From contig NZ_CANLWM010000001.1 of NCBI RefSeq assembly GCF_947494875.1, forward strand, positions 62,001-126,000: a stretch of 64,000 nucleotides of DNA, given 5' to 3'. This document shows positions 25,761 to 34,083 of this stretch, in pieces. Below the pieces are notes generated by a model. That model saw nothing but the letters and a program-made list of their open reading frames with translations. It ran no database searches and had not been told where the DNA came from. How positions within the stretch are numbered: position 1 is the stretch's first letter; every line of letters begins with the position of its first letter. The stretch is from an uncultured Williamsia sp. Its GTDB lineage: Bacteria > Actinomycetota > Actinomycetes > Mycobacteriales > Mycobacteriaceae. Made by a program: the position numbers and the translations under genes.

Positions 25761-26585
25761 ATGCCCGCTGTCCTCGTCACCGGAGCCGGTCGCGGCATCG
25801 GTCTCGCGACCACCCGACGGCTCGCCGCAGCGGGATGGACGGTCCACGCGGCGGCACGTTCCGATGCGCACCGCGCCGAGCTCGGATCGATCGAGAACGT
25901 CGTCCCCGTCGAACTCGACATCACCTTGGAGAGCGACGTCGCCGCGCTGCCCGGGCGCCTGCCCGATCGCCTCGACGGGCTGGTCAACAACGCGGGCATC
26001 GCCGTCCACGGGCCGATCGAGGCGCTGTCACGGGCCGACGTGGCCCGCCAGCTCGACGTCAACGTCGCAGCCCAGGTGGCTGTGACGCAGTCGGTGCTGC
26101 CGGCACTGCGCGCCGCCCGCGGTCGCATCGTGTTCGTCTCGTCGGTCAGCGGACGCGTCGCGACGCCGGGCACGGGCATCTACTGCGCGTCGAAGTACGC
26201 GGTCGAGGGCCTCGCCGACGCGCTGCGGATCGAGCTGCGGCCGTGGCGGATCGGGGTCTCGCTCGTCGAGCCCGGCCCGACGCACACGGACATGTGGACC
26301 GGTGTCTTCGACGATTTCGACGCCGCCACCGCCGCCATGAGCGAGGAGCACCGGAGTCTCTACCGGAAGCAGATCAGCGGGATGCGTCGTCTCCTGCCGG
26401 CGATGCAGCGCAGCGCCGTCGACCCGGACGTCGTCGCGACGCGCATCGAGCACGCGCTCACCGCGCGACGACCACGGCGGCGCTACCTCTGCGACACGGC
26501 CAGTCGGGCGCAGGTGGTGGCCACCGGACTCACACCACAGCTGATCACCGACCGCGTCATCTCGCTGGCGACCCGCTCGCGCTGA
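25761..26585 (+). CDS. short-chain dehydrogenase/reductase
   Basis: Classical NAD(P)-dependent SDR of 274 residues. It has the cofactor motif TGAGRGIG at ~7-14, NNAG, SSVSG with the catalytic Ser, and YCASK with Tyr and Lys. AGGAG at 25748-25752 fixes ATG 25761; the longer frame upstream overlaps the divergent GT87 gene and is not real. The 3' end overlaps the convergent second GT87 gene by 29 bp. The substrate is unknown; the two mannosyltransferases on either side suggest, but do not prove, an envelope role. Confidence 0.92.
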   Translation: MPAVLVTGAGRGIGLATTRRLAAAGWTVHAAARSDAHRAELGSIENVVPVELDITLESDVAALPGRLPDRLDGLVNNAGIAVHGPIEALSRADVARQLDVNVAAQVAVTQSVLPALRAARGRIVFVSSVSGRVATPGTGIYCASKYAVEGLADALRIELRPWRIGVSLVEPGPTHTDMWTGVFDDFDAATAAMSEEHRSLYRKQISGMRRLLPAMQRSAVDPDVVATRIEHALTARRPRRRYLCDTASRAQVVATGLTPQLITDRVISLATRSR

Positions 26586-27885
26586 CGACCGGATCGGTGC
26601 TGCCCGTCGCGTCACCGGGCACTGCACGCCGCACGAGGACCAGGGTGAGCACGGCCGTGACGACGAGGATCCACAAGTAGGGCGCCAGCGTGAACCAGCG
26701 CAGGGTGTCGATCCCGTTCTTGAAGAACAGCCCGGTGTACAGCGCATAGGGATGCTCGACGCCCACGAACGTCATCACGCCGTCGATGCGCGTGCGCCAC
26801 GCGAATGCGGCGAGAACCATCGCGATCAGGCCGATCCCGGCAGCCGTCGCGACGAGCCGCGAACCGTTCAGCAGGTGGTGCACCCCGATCACCAGCAGCG
26901 GGACAAGCCACACCCAATGATGTCCCCACGACATCGGTGACACCGCACAGGACGTCATCCCGACGAGCGTGATCGCGAGCAGTTCCCGACCGCCACGGTG
27001 CGCACGGCGAGCGGCCCCGAAGCCGAGGACCGCGACGAGGCCTGCGAGGACCACCCAGAGCAGCGTCGACGGGTGCTCGGTGCGACCGAGGTTGGCGATG
27101 AGACCGCGCAGCGACTGGTTACCCACGGTGTCCGGGACGCCGACGCGGTCCGAGTCGAGGAACGTACCGGTCCAGTACTGCCACGAGTCGCGCGGCATCA
27201 CCGCGAACGCCAGCGCGATGGTCCCGACGAACCCGACGACACTCAACACCGCCGCGCGTGAGCGTCGTGTCACCAGCAGGTAGAGGGTGAAGACGAGCGG
27301 CGTGAGCTTGATGCCGGCCGCGACGCCGGCGCCGATGCCCTGCAGGCGGGACCCGCTGGGTCGCAGCAGATCCCACAGGACGATCGCCATGAGGAAAATG
27401 TTCACCTGGCCGAACCAGATCGTGCTCCGGACCGGCTCGAGCAGCGTCGACACGAGCACGATCGCGACCGCGACAGTCCGGAGCCGCCAGGTGATGTCCC
27501 GCCCGAGCGCCCGGAACGACATCGTGATCACCCAGTAGAGGGCCGCGAAGATCAGCACGGACCAGACGATGCGCGCCACGAGGAACGGGACCGCGGCGAA
27601 GGGCATGAACACCAGCACCGAGACCGGCGCGTAGGTGTAGTCCATCTGCCCCAACAGCTTCGCCTCGTAGAGGCGCCCGCCGTCGAGGACGGTCTGCGCG
27701 CCCGCTCGATAGACGTCGAGATCGAGCTGGTTGTCGAACAGTCCCCAGAACGGCTCGTCGTAGGCGGTGACGAGGTGCTGCACCCAGATCGCGAGCAGAC
27801 CGAGGACCGCGGCGACGACGACTCCGGCAACCGGGACGTCGGGGAGGGCGCGTCGACCGGTGGTCTGGTCACCGGTGGCCGTCAC
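26557..27885 (-). CDS. GT87-family polyprenyl-phosphate mannosyltransferase (copy 2)
   Basis: Membrane glycosyltransferase of 442 residues, paralogous to the gene at 24352. It shares LFDNQLDLDVYRAG, a YTYAPVSVLVF segment, the LEPVRSTIWFGQVNIFLMAI stretch and SPMSWGHHWVWLVPLL. GTG 27885 lies five bases beyond the aspC stop, so it is probably co-transcribed with aspC; the longer reading runs back through aspC. A role in mannosylation of envelope glycolipids is inferred from the family. The 3' end overlaps the SDR gene tail to tail. Confidence 0.86.
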   Translation of the reverse strand: MTATGDQTTGRRALPDVPVAGVVVAAVLGLLAIWVQHLVTAYDEPFWGLFDNQLDLDVYRAGAQTVLDGGRLYEAKLLGQMDYTYAPVSVLVFMPFAAVPFLVARIVWSVLIFAALYWVITMSFRALGRDITWRLRTVAVAIVLVSTLLEPVRSTIWFGQVNIFLMAIVLWDLLRPSGSRLQGIGAGVAAGIKLTPLVFTLYLLVTRRSRAAVLSVVGFVGTIALAFAVMPRDSWQYWTGTFLDSDRVGVPDTVGNQSLRGLIANLGRTEHPSTLLWVVLAGLVAVLGFGAARRAHRGGRELLAITLVGMTSCAVSPMSWGHHWVWLVPLLVIGVHHLLNGSRLVATAAGIGLIAMVLAAFAWRTRIDGVMTFVGVEHPYALYTGLFFKNGIDTLRWFTLAPYLWILVVTAVLTLVLVRRAVPGDATGSTDPVVSASGSPAR

Positions 27886-27890
27886 CGGCG

Positions 27891-29177
<1,287 letters not shown>

Positions 29178-29204
29178 TCACCGGCCCTGCGGCCGGGCAG
29201 TCCC

Positions 29205-29304
29205 GGAAAAGTAAAGGGGACCCCGCGCACCCGAGAGAGCCCGCTGACCCTTGCTGCCTTCCGGCCCTGGGGGAGTTCACAGGATGCACGCCGCGCGGGA
29301 TCCG
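29205..29304 (-). ncRNA. ffs: signal recognition particle RNA (4.5S, small bacterial type)
   Basis: The minus strand holds the SRP domain IV core GGAAGGCAGCAAGGGTCAGC inside a long hairpin. The outer stem pairs 29293-29303 with 29218-29228 over 11 positions. After the stem comes UUUAC-UUUU, a clear transcription end. A TACACT -10 at 29311-29316 places the 5' end near 29304. This RNA scaffolds Ffh for cotranslational targeting of membrane proteins. It lies just upstream of aspC, as in M. tuberculosis by memory. The 3' boundary is uncertain by a few bases. Confidence 0.9.
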
Positions 29305-29310
29305 TCTGCA

Positions 29311-29316
29311 AGTGTA
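29311..29316 (-). promoter_or_regulatory. -10 element of the SRP RNA promoter
   Basis: TACACT on the minus strand, seven bases before the predicted RNA 5' end. No clear -35 is recognised, but stable-RNA promoters in this group can be extended -10 types. Confidence 0.4.
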
Positions 29317-29361
29317 GACGCCACCATCCCGTCACCCGAATCAGCAGCGTGACCAGCGCCG

Positions 29362-29392
29362 TTGTGACCGTCGACCGGCCCGCGGCTATCAT
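29362..29392 (+). promoter_or_regulatory. promoter of tRNA-Ser
   Basis: TTGTGA (29362-29367) and TATCAT (29387-29392) are separated by 19 bp (18 if TGTGAC is taken as the -35), and the mature tRNA begins 11 bp beyond the -10. Spacing and sequence suit a housekeeping sigma factor. Confidence 0.45.
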
Positions 29393-29402
29393 CTTCCGCA
29401 CT

Positions 29403-29488
29403 GGAGGATTCGCCTAGTGGCCTATGGCGCTCGCCTGGAACGCGGGTTGGGTTAACAGCCCTCGGGGGTTCGAATCCCCCATCCTCCG
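29403..29488 (+). tRNA. tRNA-Ser (anticodon GGA)
   Basis: A class II tRNA can be folded. The acceptor arm GGAGGAT pairs with ATCCTCC (29481-29487). The anticodon stem CTCGC/GCGGG encloses the loop CTGGAAC with anticodon GGA. There is a long variable arm (TTGGGTTAACAGCCC) and a T-arm GGGGGTTCGAATCCCCC. CCA is not encoded. The same gene order next to the SRP RNA is known in M. tuberculosis by memory. Confidence 0.95.
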
Positions 29489-29497
29489 CCGTGAAGC

Positions 29498-29531
29498 ACC
29501 CGGTCTCGACCGCACGTGGTCGAGATCGGGT
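29498..29531 (+). terminator. terminator after tRNA-Ser
   Basis: ACCCGGTCTCGACC (29498-29511) pairs with GGTCGAGATCGGGT (29518-29531), one mismatch over 14 bp and a six-base loop, followed by a T/C-rich TCTCTCGTCTC. It lies ten bases after the tRNA and is the strongest canonical terminator in the window. Confidence 0.75.
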
Positions 29532-29547
29532 TCTCTCGTCTCATTCC

Positions 29548-30147
29548 TCAGTCGCGCCGGACGTACCAGAACTGACTCGGCTTGCCGCTGGGTGCGACCG
29601 TCGTCACGAGCCGGTTGCGCTCGTTCAGGTGATGAAGCGCGTCGCGCACGCTGATGTAGACGACGCCCGGGATCCGCTTCTGGATCTCCGGCACTCGAAG
29701 CCCTTTCTCCTCGACCGTCCACCCGCCCGACGCGATCAGAGCCTGGATCTCGGCGGCCGTCTCGGTGACCGACAGATGCCGCATGTGCGGGTAGTGCGAT
29801 GGGCTGCGGAGGTAGGCGTCGCCATCGGGAACGTCGATGAGCAACCAGTCGCGCTGCAGTTGATTGCTCACGCGCTCCCAGACACCGCGAACGCCCGCCC
29901 GGTCCGGGCCGAATCGGTCGGCGAGGAGATCCAGCCACCCGTCCCAGTTCCGCAGCACCCCGTCGTCGTATTGATCGAGGACGAACTGCCGCACAGACGC
30001 ATCGATCCCGCGAGGTCCGCCGCGACCAGATGCCGCCTGCGATCCCTGGGCATCGACCGTGCCGTGTCGACCGCAGAAGCACGGATCCGAGTCGCAGAGA
30101 TGGCAGTAGTCGTTCATCGGGGTCATCCAAGCACCCGACTCCGCCAC
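29548..30147 (-). CDS. hypothetical protein, Cys-rich N-terminus and winged-helix-like C-terminus
   Basis: I do not recognise this family. The 199-residue reading starts with a metal-ligand-like cluster (YCHLCDSDPCFCGRH), then a charged middle with FVLDQYDDGVLRNWDGWLDLL. The C-terminal third (IPGVVYISVRDALHHLNERN, then QFWYVRRD) has the cadence of a winged-helix DNA-binding domain. GTG 30147, ATG 30126 and ATG 30117 are all possible starts, and no ribosome site decides. It is isolated between the tRNA-Ser terminator and a divergent secreted-protein gene. Confidence 0.6.
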   Translation of the reverse strand: MAESGAWMTPMNDYCHLCDSDPCFCGRHGTVDAQGSQAASGRGGPRGIDASVRQFVLDQYDDGVLRNWDGWLDLLADRFGPDRAGVRGVWERVSNQLQRDWLLIDVPDGDAYLRSPSHYPHMRHLSVTETAAEIQALIASGGWTVEEKGLRVPEIQKRIPGVVYISVRDALHHLNERNRLVTTVAPSGKPSQFWYVRRD

Positions 30148-30337
30148 GGTCAGCCGGTCCGGACCTCCGTGGCAGCGAAAAACATCTCTGTTCCTGAAGG
30201 TTCTGTGCGCGGTCGAGAATCCGCAGTGACCGGCCCGCGTCGGTGTCGTGATCTCTCTGTGACCATCGCGGGCCTGAGCCGTGTCGGCACGTCACGACCA
30301 TGGTTCGCACACGTGTTCATCCGAGAGAGGGGTCGTC

Positions 30338-30847
30338 ATGTCCACCACCACCCGTCGCATCGCCACCGTCGGTGCGTTCAGCCTGTTCGCCGGTGCCGGC
30401 ATCGCCTTCGCCGCCGCCCCCGCATCCGCCGCCCCGGTCGCGTGCCCTGCGCTGCCGAACCAGACCTCGGTCACCGACAACTGCTCGGCGACCTCGTCAC
30501 CCACCGGCACGTCGGCCGGCATCGGTGACACGAAGGGCGCCGCGTCGGCGAACGCGAAGGCCAACGGCCTGTCGCTGGCCATCGGACTCGGTGGTGGCAA
30601 GGCCAGCTCGCAGGCGCAGAACTTCGCGGCACCGGCGGCGATCGCGTCCGGCCCCGGCGCGATCGTGAACCTCACCGGCGTGAAGCCCGGTCTGGCGATC
30701 GGCATCGCGGGCCCAGGCGCAACCGTCACCGTGACCGGGACCTCCGCGGCCACCTGCACCGGCGGTCAGGGCTTCGCCGGCGACTTCCAGACGTTCTCGG
30801 GTTGCATCAACTTCGGTCAGGGCCCGATCGCGCTCGGCAACCGCTGA
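30338..30847 (+). CDS. small secreted protein, DUF6764-like
   Basis: A 169-residue exported protein with a signal peptide ending at APASA (residues ~1-31), then a mature region with four cysteines (ACPALPNQ, DNCSAT, ATCTGGQG, SGCINFGQG) likely forming disulfides. The body is Gly/Ala-rich (AIGLGGGKAS, GPGAIVNLTG, GIAGPGATVTVTG), resembling a short beta-solenoid. The resemblance to a mycobacterial secreted DUF6764-type family is from memory only. GAGAGGGG upstream fixes ATG 30338. It is followed by a strong hairpin. Confidence 0.75.
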   Translation: MSTTTRRIATVGAFSLFAGAGIAFAAAPASAAPVACPALPNQTSVTDNCSATSSPTGTSAGIGDTKGAASANAKANGLSLAIGLGGGKASSQAQNFAAPAAIASGPGAIVNLTGVKPGLAIGIAGPGATVTVTGTSAATCTGGQGFAGDFQTFSGCINFGQGPIALGNR

Positions 30848-30864
30848 CTTCCGCCCACCGCACC

Positions 30865-30910
30865 ACAACCGCGGCGGTTCCTCGTGACAACGGGGAGCCG
30901 CCGCGGTTGT
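30865..30910. terminator. bidirectional terminator hairpin
   Basis: ACAACCGCGGCGG (30865-30877) pairs perfectly with CCGCCGCGGTTGT (30898-30910), and the inner bases continue with mismatches. It lies between the secreted-protein stop (30847) and the convergent HNH gene end (30918), so it can serve both. Confidence 0.7.
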
Positions 30911-30917
30911 CGTTGAC

Positions 30918-32429
30918 TCACCGCGTGATCGGTGCGCGGTAGTCGATGACGCGGATGATCACCGGGTCCGGTGGTGACGCGTTGTGGTCGGCCAGCATCA
31001 GTTCCAGCTTGTGTTCGATGTCGGACCAGTCGGGATCGGGTGGCGCAGTGTCGTCGAGGATCCGGTCGGGCCGGTGGAGGTGGTTGGTGCGCGGTGGGTC
31101 GCTGGTGCCGTTGGCGACCCATCCGTATTTGCCGCGGTCGGGGCCGTCGGTGATCTTCACCGTCTGCCACCCGCCGGGCCCGTCGTGCACGGCCCGGTTG
31201 TGCGGTCCGCACGCCGGCGCGAGGTCGGTGATGTCAGTGGATCCACCCTGGGCCCAGTCCTGTTCGGCGTGGTGGGCCTCGGTGTGGGAGAACGGGCGCG
31301 GGCAGCCGGGCTTGGAGCAACCGCCATATTCGGCGAACGTCACGAACCGCTGGGACTCGCTCGCCAGGCGTTTCGCGCGGCCGAAGTACAGCGGTTCGCC
31401 GGTGTGGTCGTCGAACACCGCCAGGTACATCTGCGCCTGCGCCGCCAACTTCACGATCTCCGACATCGGCAGGTCGGTTCCCGTCGTGGTGTGGCCGATG
31501 CCGGCGCGCTCCCGCAGCTGGGTCTCGGTGATCGACACGACGATGTGCGGCGGCAACCCCCGATGCGACGCTCCGTACAGTCCGCCGTCGGCGGCTGCCT
31601 TGAGCAGTGCGTGGAAGGCGTCGTGGTTGCGTTGGGCCTGGGTGCGGCAATCCCGCGACGCCGCCTCCCGCAGCACGTCCGTATCAACACCCTCATCGTC
31701 AGCACCGCCGCGCGGCGACGCCTCGTCGTCGGGGTTGTTCATACCCGGCTTCGCCCACGCCGCCAGCAACACCTCGAACAGGGCCCGAGTCGTCGGATCG
31801 AGGGTGCCCATCAGTTTCGACATGCCCAGGGTGTCCTGCGAACCCATCGACACACTGCGATTCCGGGCCCGGTCACGCTCGTCGGGGAGGTCGCCGTCGG
31901 GGTCGAGGTGCTGCAGGATGCGGGCGCCGGCCCGGGTGATGTCCCGCGGCGAATGATGCCGCGCGATCTCGGCGAGCTGCTCCTCAGCGAGATCCCGCAC
32001 CTCCGACGGTGTCGCCGCGGGGACCTTGGCCAGCACATCGAGCACCGCGTCGACATGCTCATGGGTGAGGTCGCCATCAGCGAACGCGTCGGCGGTCTCC
32101 GGGCACCGCGGCGGGAGTTTCTCGCCGGTCATCGAATGCAGCCGGCCGAGCTCGATGACCTGCCGCAGCCGCTTGCGTGGGTTGGCGATCCGCAGCCGCT
32201 GGCCGACGAACTCATCGAGCTTCGAGCACTGCACGGCCCGATATGCCTCGCGATCCGACACGTCCAGGATGCGCTGCAGCCCCATCGAACCCATCCGACG
32301 CACCGCGTGCTCATGAGTGATCGCCAGCTCCGCGACCTCTTGCTCAGTGCAGGCATCCGACGATGCATCGGCGATCTCGTCGAGCACAGCATGCAACCGC
32401 GAATACGTGTCGATCAAATTGTCGCTCAC
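30918..32429 (-). CDS. DUF222/HNH endonuclease, 13E12 repeat family
   Basis: A 503-residue protein with an N-terminal DUF222 region and a C-terminal HNH nuclease site (CSKPGCPRPFSHTEAHHAEQ, then CGPHNRAVHDG). Family members are common and multicopy in Mycobacteriales; some are reported as DNA-damage induced. Function is not settled. The GTG at 32429 has GGGAGGTG upstream and replaces a longer reading that would begin with a non-conserved leader. An SOS-box-like site lies 55 bp upstream. It is downstream of, and possibly read with, the RCC1-like gene. Confidence 0.85.
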   Translation of the reverse strand: MSDNLIDTYSRLHAVLDEIADASSDACTEQEVAELAITHEHAVRRMGSMGLQRILDVSDREAYRAVQCSKLDEFVGQRLRIANPRKRLRQVIELGRLHSMTGEKLPPRCPETADAFADGDLTHEHVDAVLDVLAKVPAATPSEVRDLAEEQLAEIARHHSPRDITRAGARILQHLDPDGDLPDERDRARNRSVSMGSQDTLGMSKLMGTLDPTTRALFEVLLAAWAKPGMNNPDDEASPRGGADDEGVDTDVLREAASRDCRTQAQRNHDAFHALLKAAADGGLYGASHRGLPPHIVVSITETQLRERAGIGHTTTGTDLPMSEIVKLAAQAQMYLAVFDDHTGEPLYFGRAKRLASESQRFVTFAEYGGCSKPGCPRPFSHTEAHHAEQDWAQGGSTDITDLAPACGPHNRAVHDGPGGWQTVKITDGPDRGKYGWVANGTSDPPRTNHLHRPDRILDDTAPPDPDWSDIEHKLELMLADHNASPPDPVIIRVIDYRAPITR

Positions 32430-32484
32430 GATGCACCTCCCCCGACCGAAGCGATGCCACCAGCCTAGTACGCATGTACGACAT

Positions 32485-32500
32485 TCGTAAGTATGTTCGA
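32485..32500 (-). promoter_or_regulatory. LexA (SOS) box-like site upstream of the HNH gene
   Basis: TCGAACATACTTACGA on the minus strand matches the mycobacterial SOS-box form TCGAACATATGTTCGA at 13 of 16 positions. It sits 55 bp upstream of the HNH start. A second palindrome-like GTAC-N4-GTAC follows closely. Some 13E12-family genes in M. tuberculosis are reported to be LexA controlled, which fits. Confidence 0.45.
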
Positions 32501-33349
32501 CTAGATCGGGATTCGAATCCCCGTCCAGCTCTTGACTCGGCATTGCCCGTCGCTGTCCTCACCGGTGCTCACGACGGTTCCATCGGCCAGCAGCCCGAGC
32601 GTGTGGCGTGAACCGGCTGCCACCGCGACGAGCCCGCTCCAGGCGTCGACCTCACATTGACCGAACTCGTTGTCGCCCTGCGCCAGTGCGCGCCCGGCCG
32701 TCGTCACGGCCACCGAGTGATGGCTGCCGGCGTCGACCTGGATGACGTCCCGCCACCTCTCCACGCCGCAGGCGCCTGATGGCGCATCGCCCGCAGCGAC
32801 GACATGGCCGTCACCGCGCAGCCCGAGGGTGTGCGTGTATCCCGCTGCTGTGGAGATGATTCCGCGCCACTCGTCGACTTCGCACTGTCCACGACGGTTG
32901 TTGCCGACCGCGATCACGGTCCCGTCGACCCGGACCGCGACGGAATGCCAGTCGCCGCACGACACCGAGCGGACGTCGCGCCACGCACTCACATCGCACT
33001 GTCCTTCTGCCGCGCGGCCCGTCGCCACCGCGCGACCGTCGGCGAGTACACCGACCGTCGTCCGCCACCCGGCCGCCACTGCGACGACGCCCCGCCACCC
33101 CGACACCGCGCACTGCCCGTCCGCGTTCCACCCTGTCGCGATCACCGAACCATCCGACCGCAGACCCACGGTGTGTGAGCGCCCCGTGTTCCGCGCGGCG
33201 TGGACGGCGCCCGCGGCGACCGCCACCACGTCGGTCCACGCGCTCACCCGACACTCGCCCGCACCTCCCACGCCGACCGCCACGACGGTTCCGTCCGAGC
33301 GGACGCCCACCGAATGCCGCCGACCGGCCGCCAGCACACGACCGGTCAC
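32501..33349 (-). CDS. RCC1-like seven-repeat beta-propeller protein
   Basis: A 282-residue protein made of seven consecutive ~38-residue repeats of the form HSVGVRSDGTVVAVG followed by G-x-C-x-V-x-x-W. Each repeat carries the same Cys-Val-Trp pattern (GQCEVDEWRG, GQCEVDAWSG and so on). This is the regular RCC1 blade form and gives a closed seven-bladed propeller. No signal peptide is seen. GTG 33349 overlaps the methyltransferase stop as GTGA, so translation is coupled. The final blade ends shortly after KSWTG. Partner and function are unknown. Confidence 0.8.
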   Translation of the reverse strand: MTGRVLAAGRRHSVGVRSDGTVVAVGVGGAGECRVSAWTDVVAVAAGAVHAARNTGRSHTVGLRSDGSVIATGWNADGQCAVSGWRGVVAVAAGWRTTVGVLADGRAVATGRAAEGQCDVSAWRDVRSVSCGDWHSVAVRVDGTVIAVGNNRRGQCEVDEWRGIISTAAGYTHTLGLRGDGHVVAAGDAPSGACGVERWRDVIQVDAGSHHSVAVTTAGRALAQGDNEFGQCEVDAWSGLVAVAAGSRHTLGLLADGTVVSTGEDSDGQCRVKSWTGIRIPI

Positions 33350-34035
33350 CCCGCCGGCCTCCGCGCGCAGATGATGACCCCGGGTCTCTGCGACGGAGCT
33401 TCCGCCGCGAGGTGGACGTCGGCGCACAACTCGAGTCCAGCCTGTGCGGTCATCGCGATCAGCTCGTCGGGCTCGTAGAGCTGTGTTGTCCACGAGACCG
33501 GGACGTCGCCGTAGCACCGCGTCCGCTGGACTTCACCCTCGCCACGGTGGGTGGCGATCAGGAGCAGGCCGCCGGGGCGAAGGGCCCCGGCCATCGTCGC
33601 GACGACGGTCGGCAGCACGTCGCGGGGCAGGTTGAACCACGACCACCACCCCAGGACACCGCCCAGCGACCCCGGGTCGACGTTTACCTCGGTGACCGAG
33701 GCCACCTGGAACGAGATGCCCGGGTACTGCCGGCGGGCATGGTCGATCATGCGCGGCGACAGATCGATGCCGGAGATGTCGACCCCCATGTCGCGCAGGT
33801 GCGCGGTCACCCACCCGGGTCCGCAGCCGGCGTCGAGCACAGGGCCGATCCCGCGAACCTGCTCCGCGAACGCGTCGAGCGCCGCGCGCTGCCACGGTCC
33901 AGGGTCGCCGACCATCGCCACATAGTTGTCGGCGACGGCGTCGTACGACGCACGCACCGCATCGAGGTCAGCAGGTGGATCGAGGGCCACGTGCCGGACC
34001 GTAATCCACGCCTGGACACCCGGCGGCGGCTCCAC
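33346..34035 (-). CDS. SAM-dependent class I methyltransferase
   Basis: A 229-residue methyltransferase. Motif I VLDAGCGPGWVTAHL, the acidic-loop region ISGIDLSPRMIDHARRQYPG, and the GGVLGWWSWFNLPRD motif suit the small-molecule methyltransferase (UbiE-like) group. The start is GTG 34035 or, more conservatively, GTG 33990 (MALDPPADLDAV). The stop overlaps the RCC1-like gene by GTGA. It is divergent from accD with a strong inverted repeat between them, so the same regulator may act on both. Confidence 0.83.
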   Translation of the reverse strand: MEPPPGVQAWITVRHVALDPPADLDAVRASYDAVADNYVAMVGDPGPWQRAALDAFAEQVRGIGPVLDAGCGPGWVTAHLRDMGVDISGIDLSPRMIDHARRQYPGISFQVASVTEVNVDPGSLGGVLGWWSWFNLPRDVLPTVVATMAGALRPGGLLLIATHRGEGEVQRTRCYGDVPVSWTTQLYEPDELIAMTAQAGLELCADVHLAAEAPSQRPGVIICARRPAG

Positions 34036-34047
34036 GTAGGCTGCGAT

Positions 34048-34067
34048 CAGTTATCAGTCATTAACTG
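34048..34067. promoter_or_regulatory. operator candidate CAGTTA-N8-TAACTG
   Basis: Perfect six-base arms around eight bases, 16 bp before the accD GTG and just upstream of the methyltransferase start. The core GTTA-N8-TAAC is also found at 1579-1594. It suits a dimeric TetR-type repressor acting on the accD-accA-fadE operon, but no such regulator gene is adjacent. Confidence 0.5.
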
Positions 34068-34083
34068 AAACGAGGAGGTCGTC

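Noticed and set aside
32501-32530. T-arm-like sequence GGGATTCGAATCCC at the end of the RCC1-like gene
   Set aside because: No acceptor, D or anticodon arm can be folded around it, and the T-stem does not close properly around the loop. An attachment-site reading has no integrase to support it.
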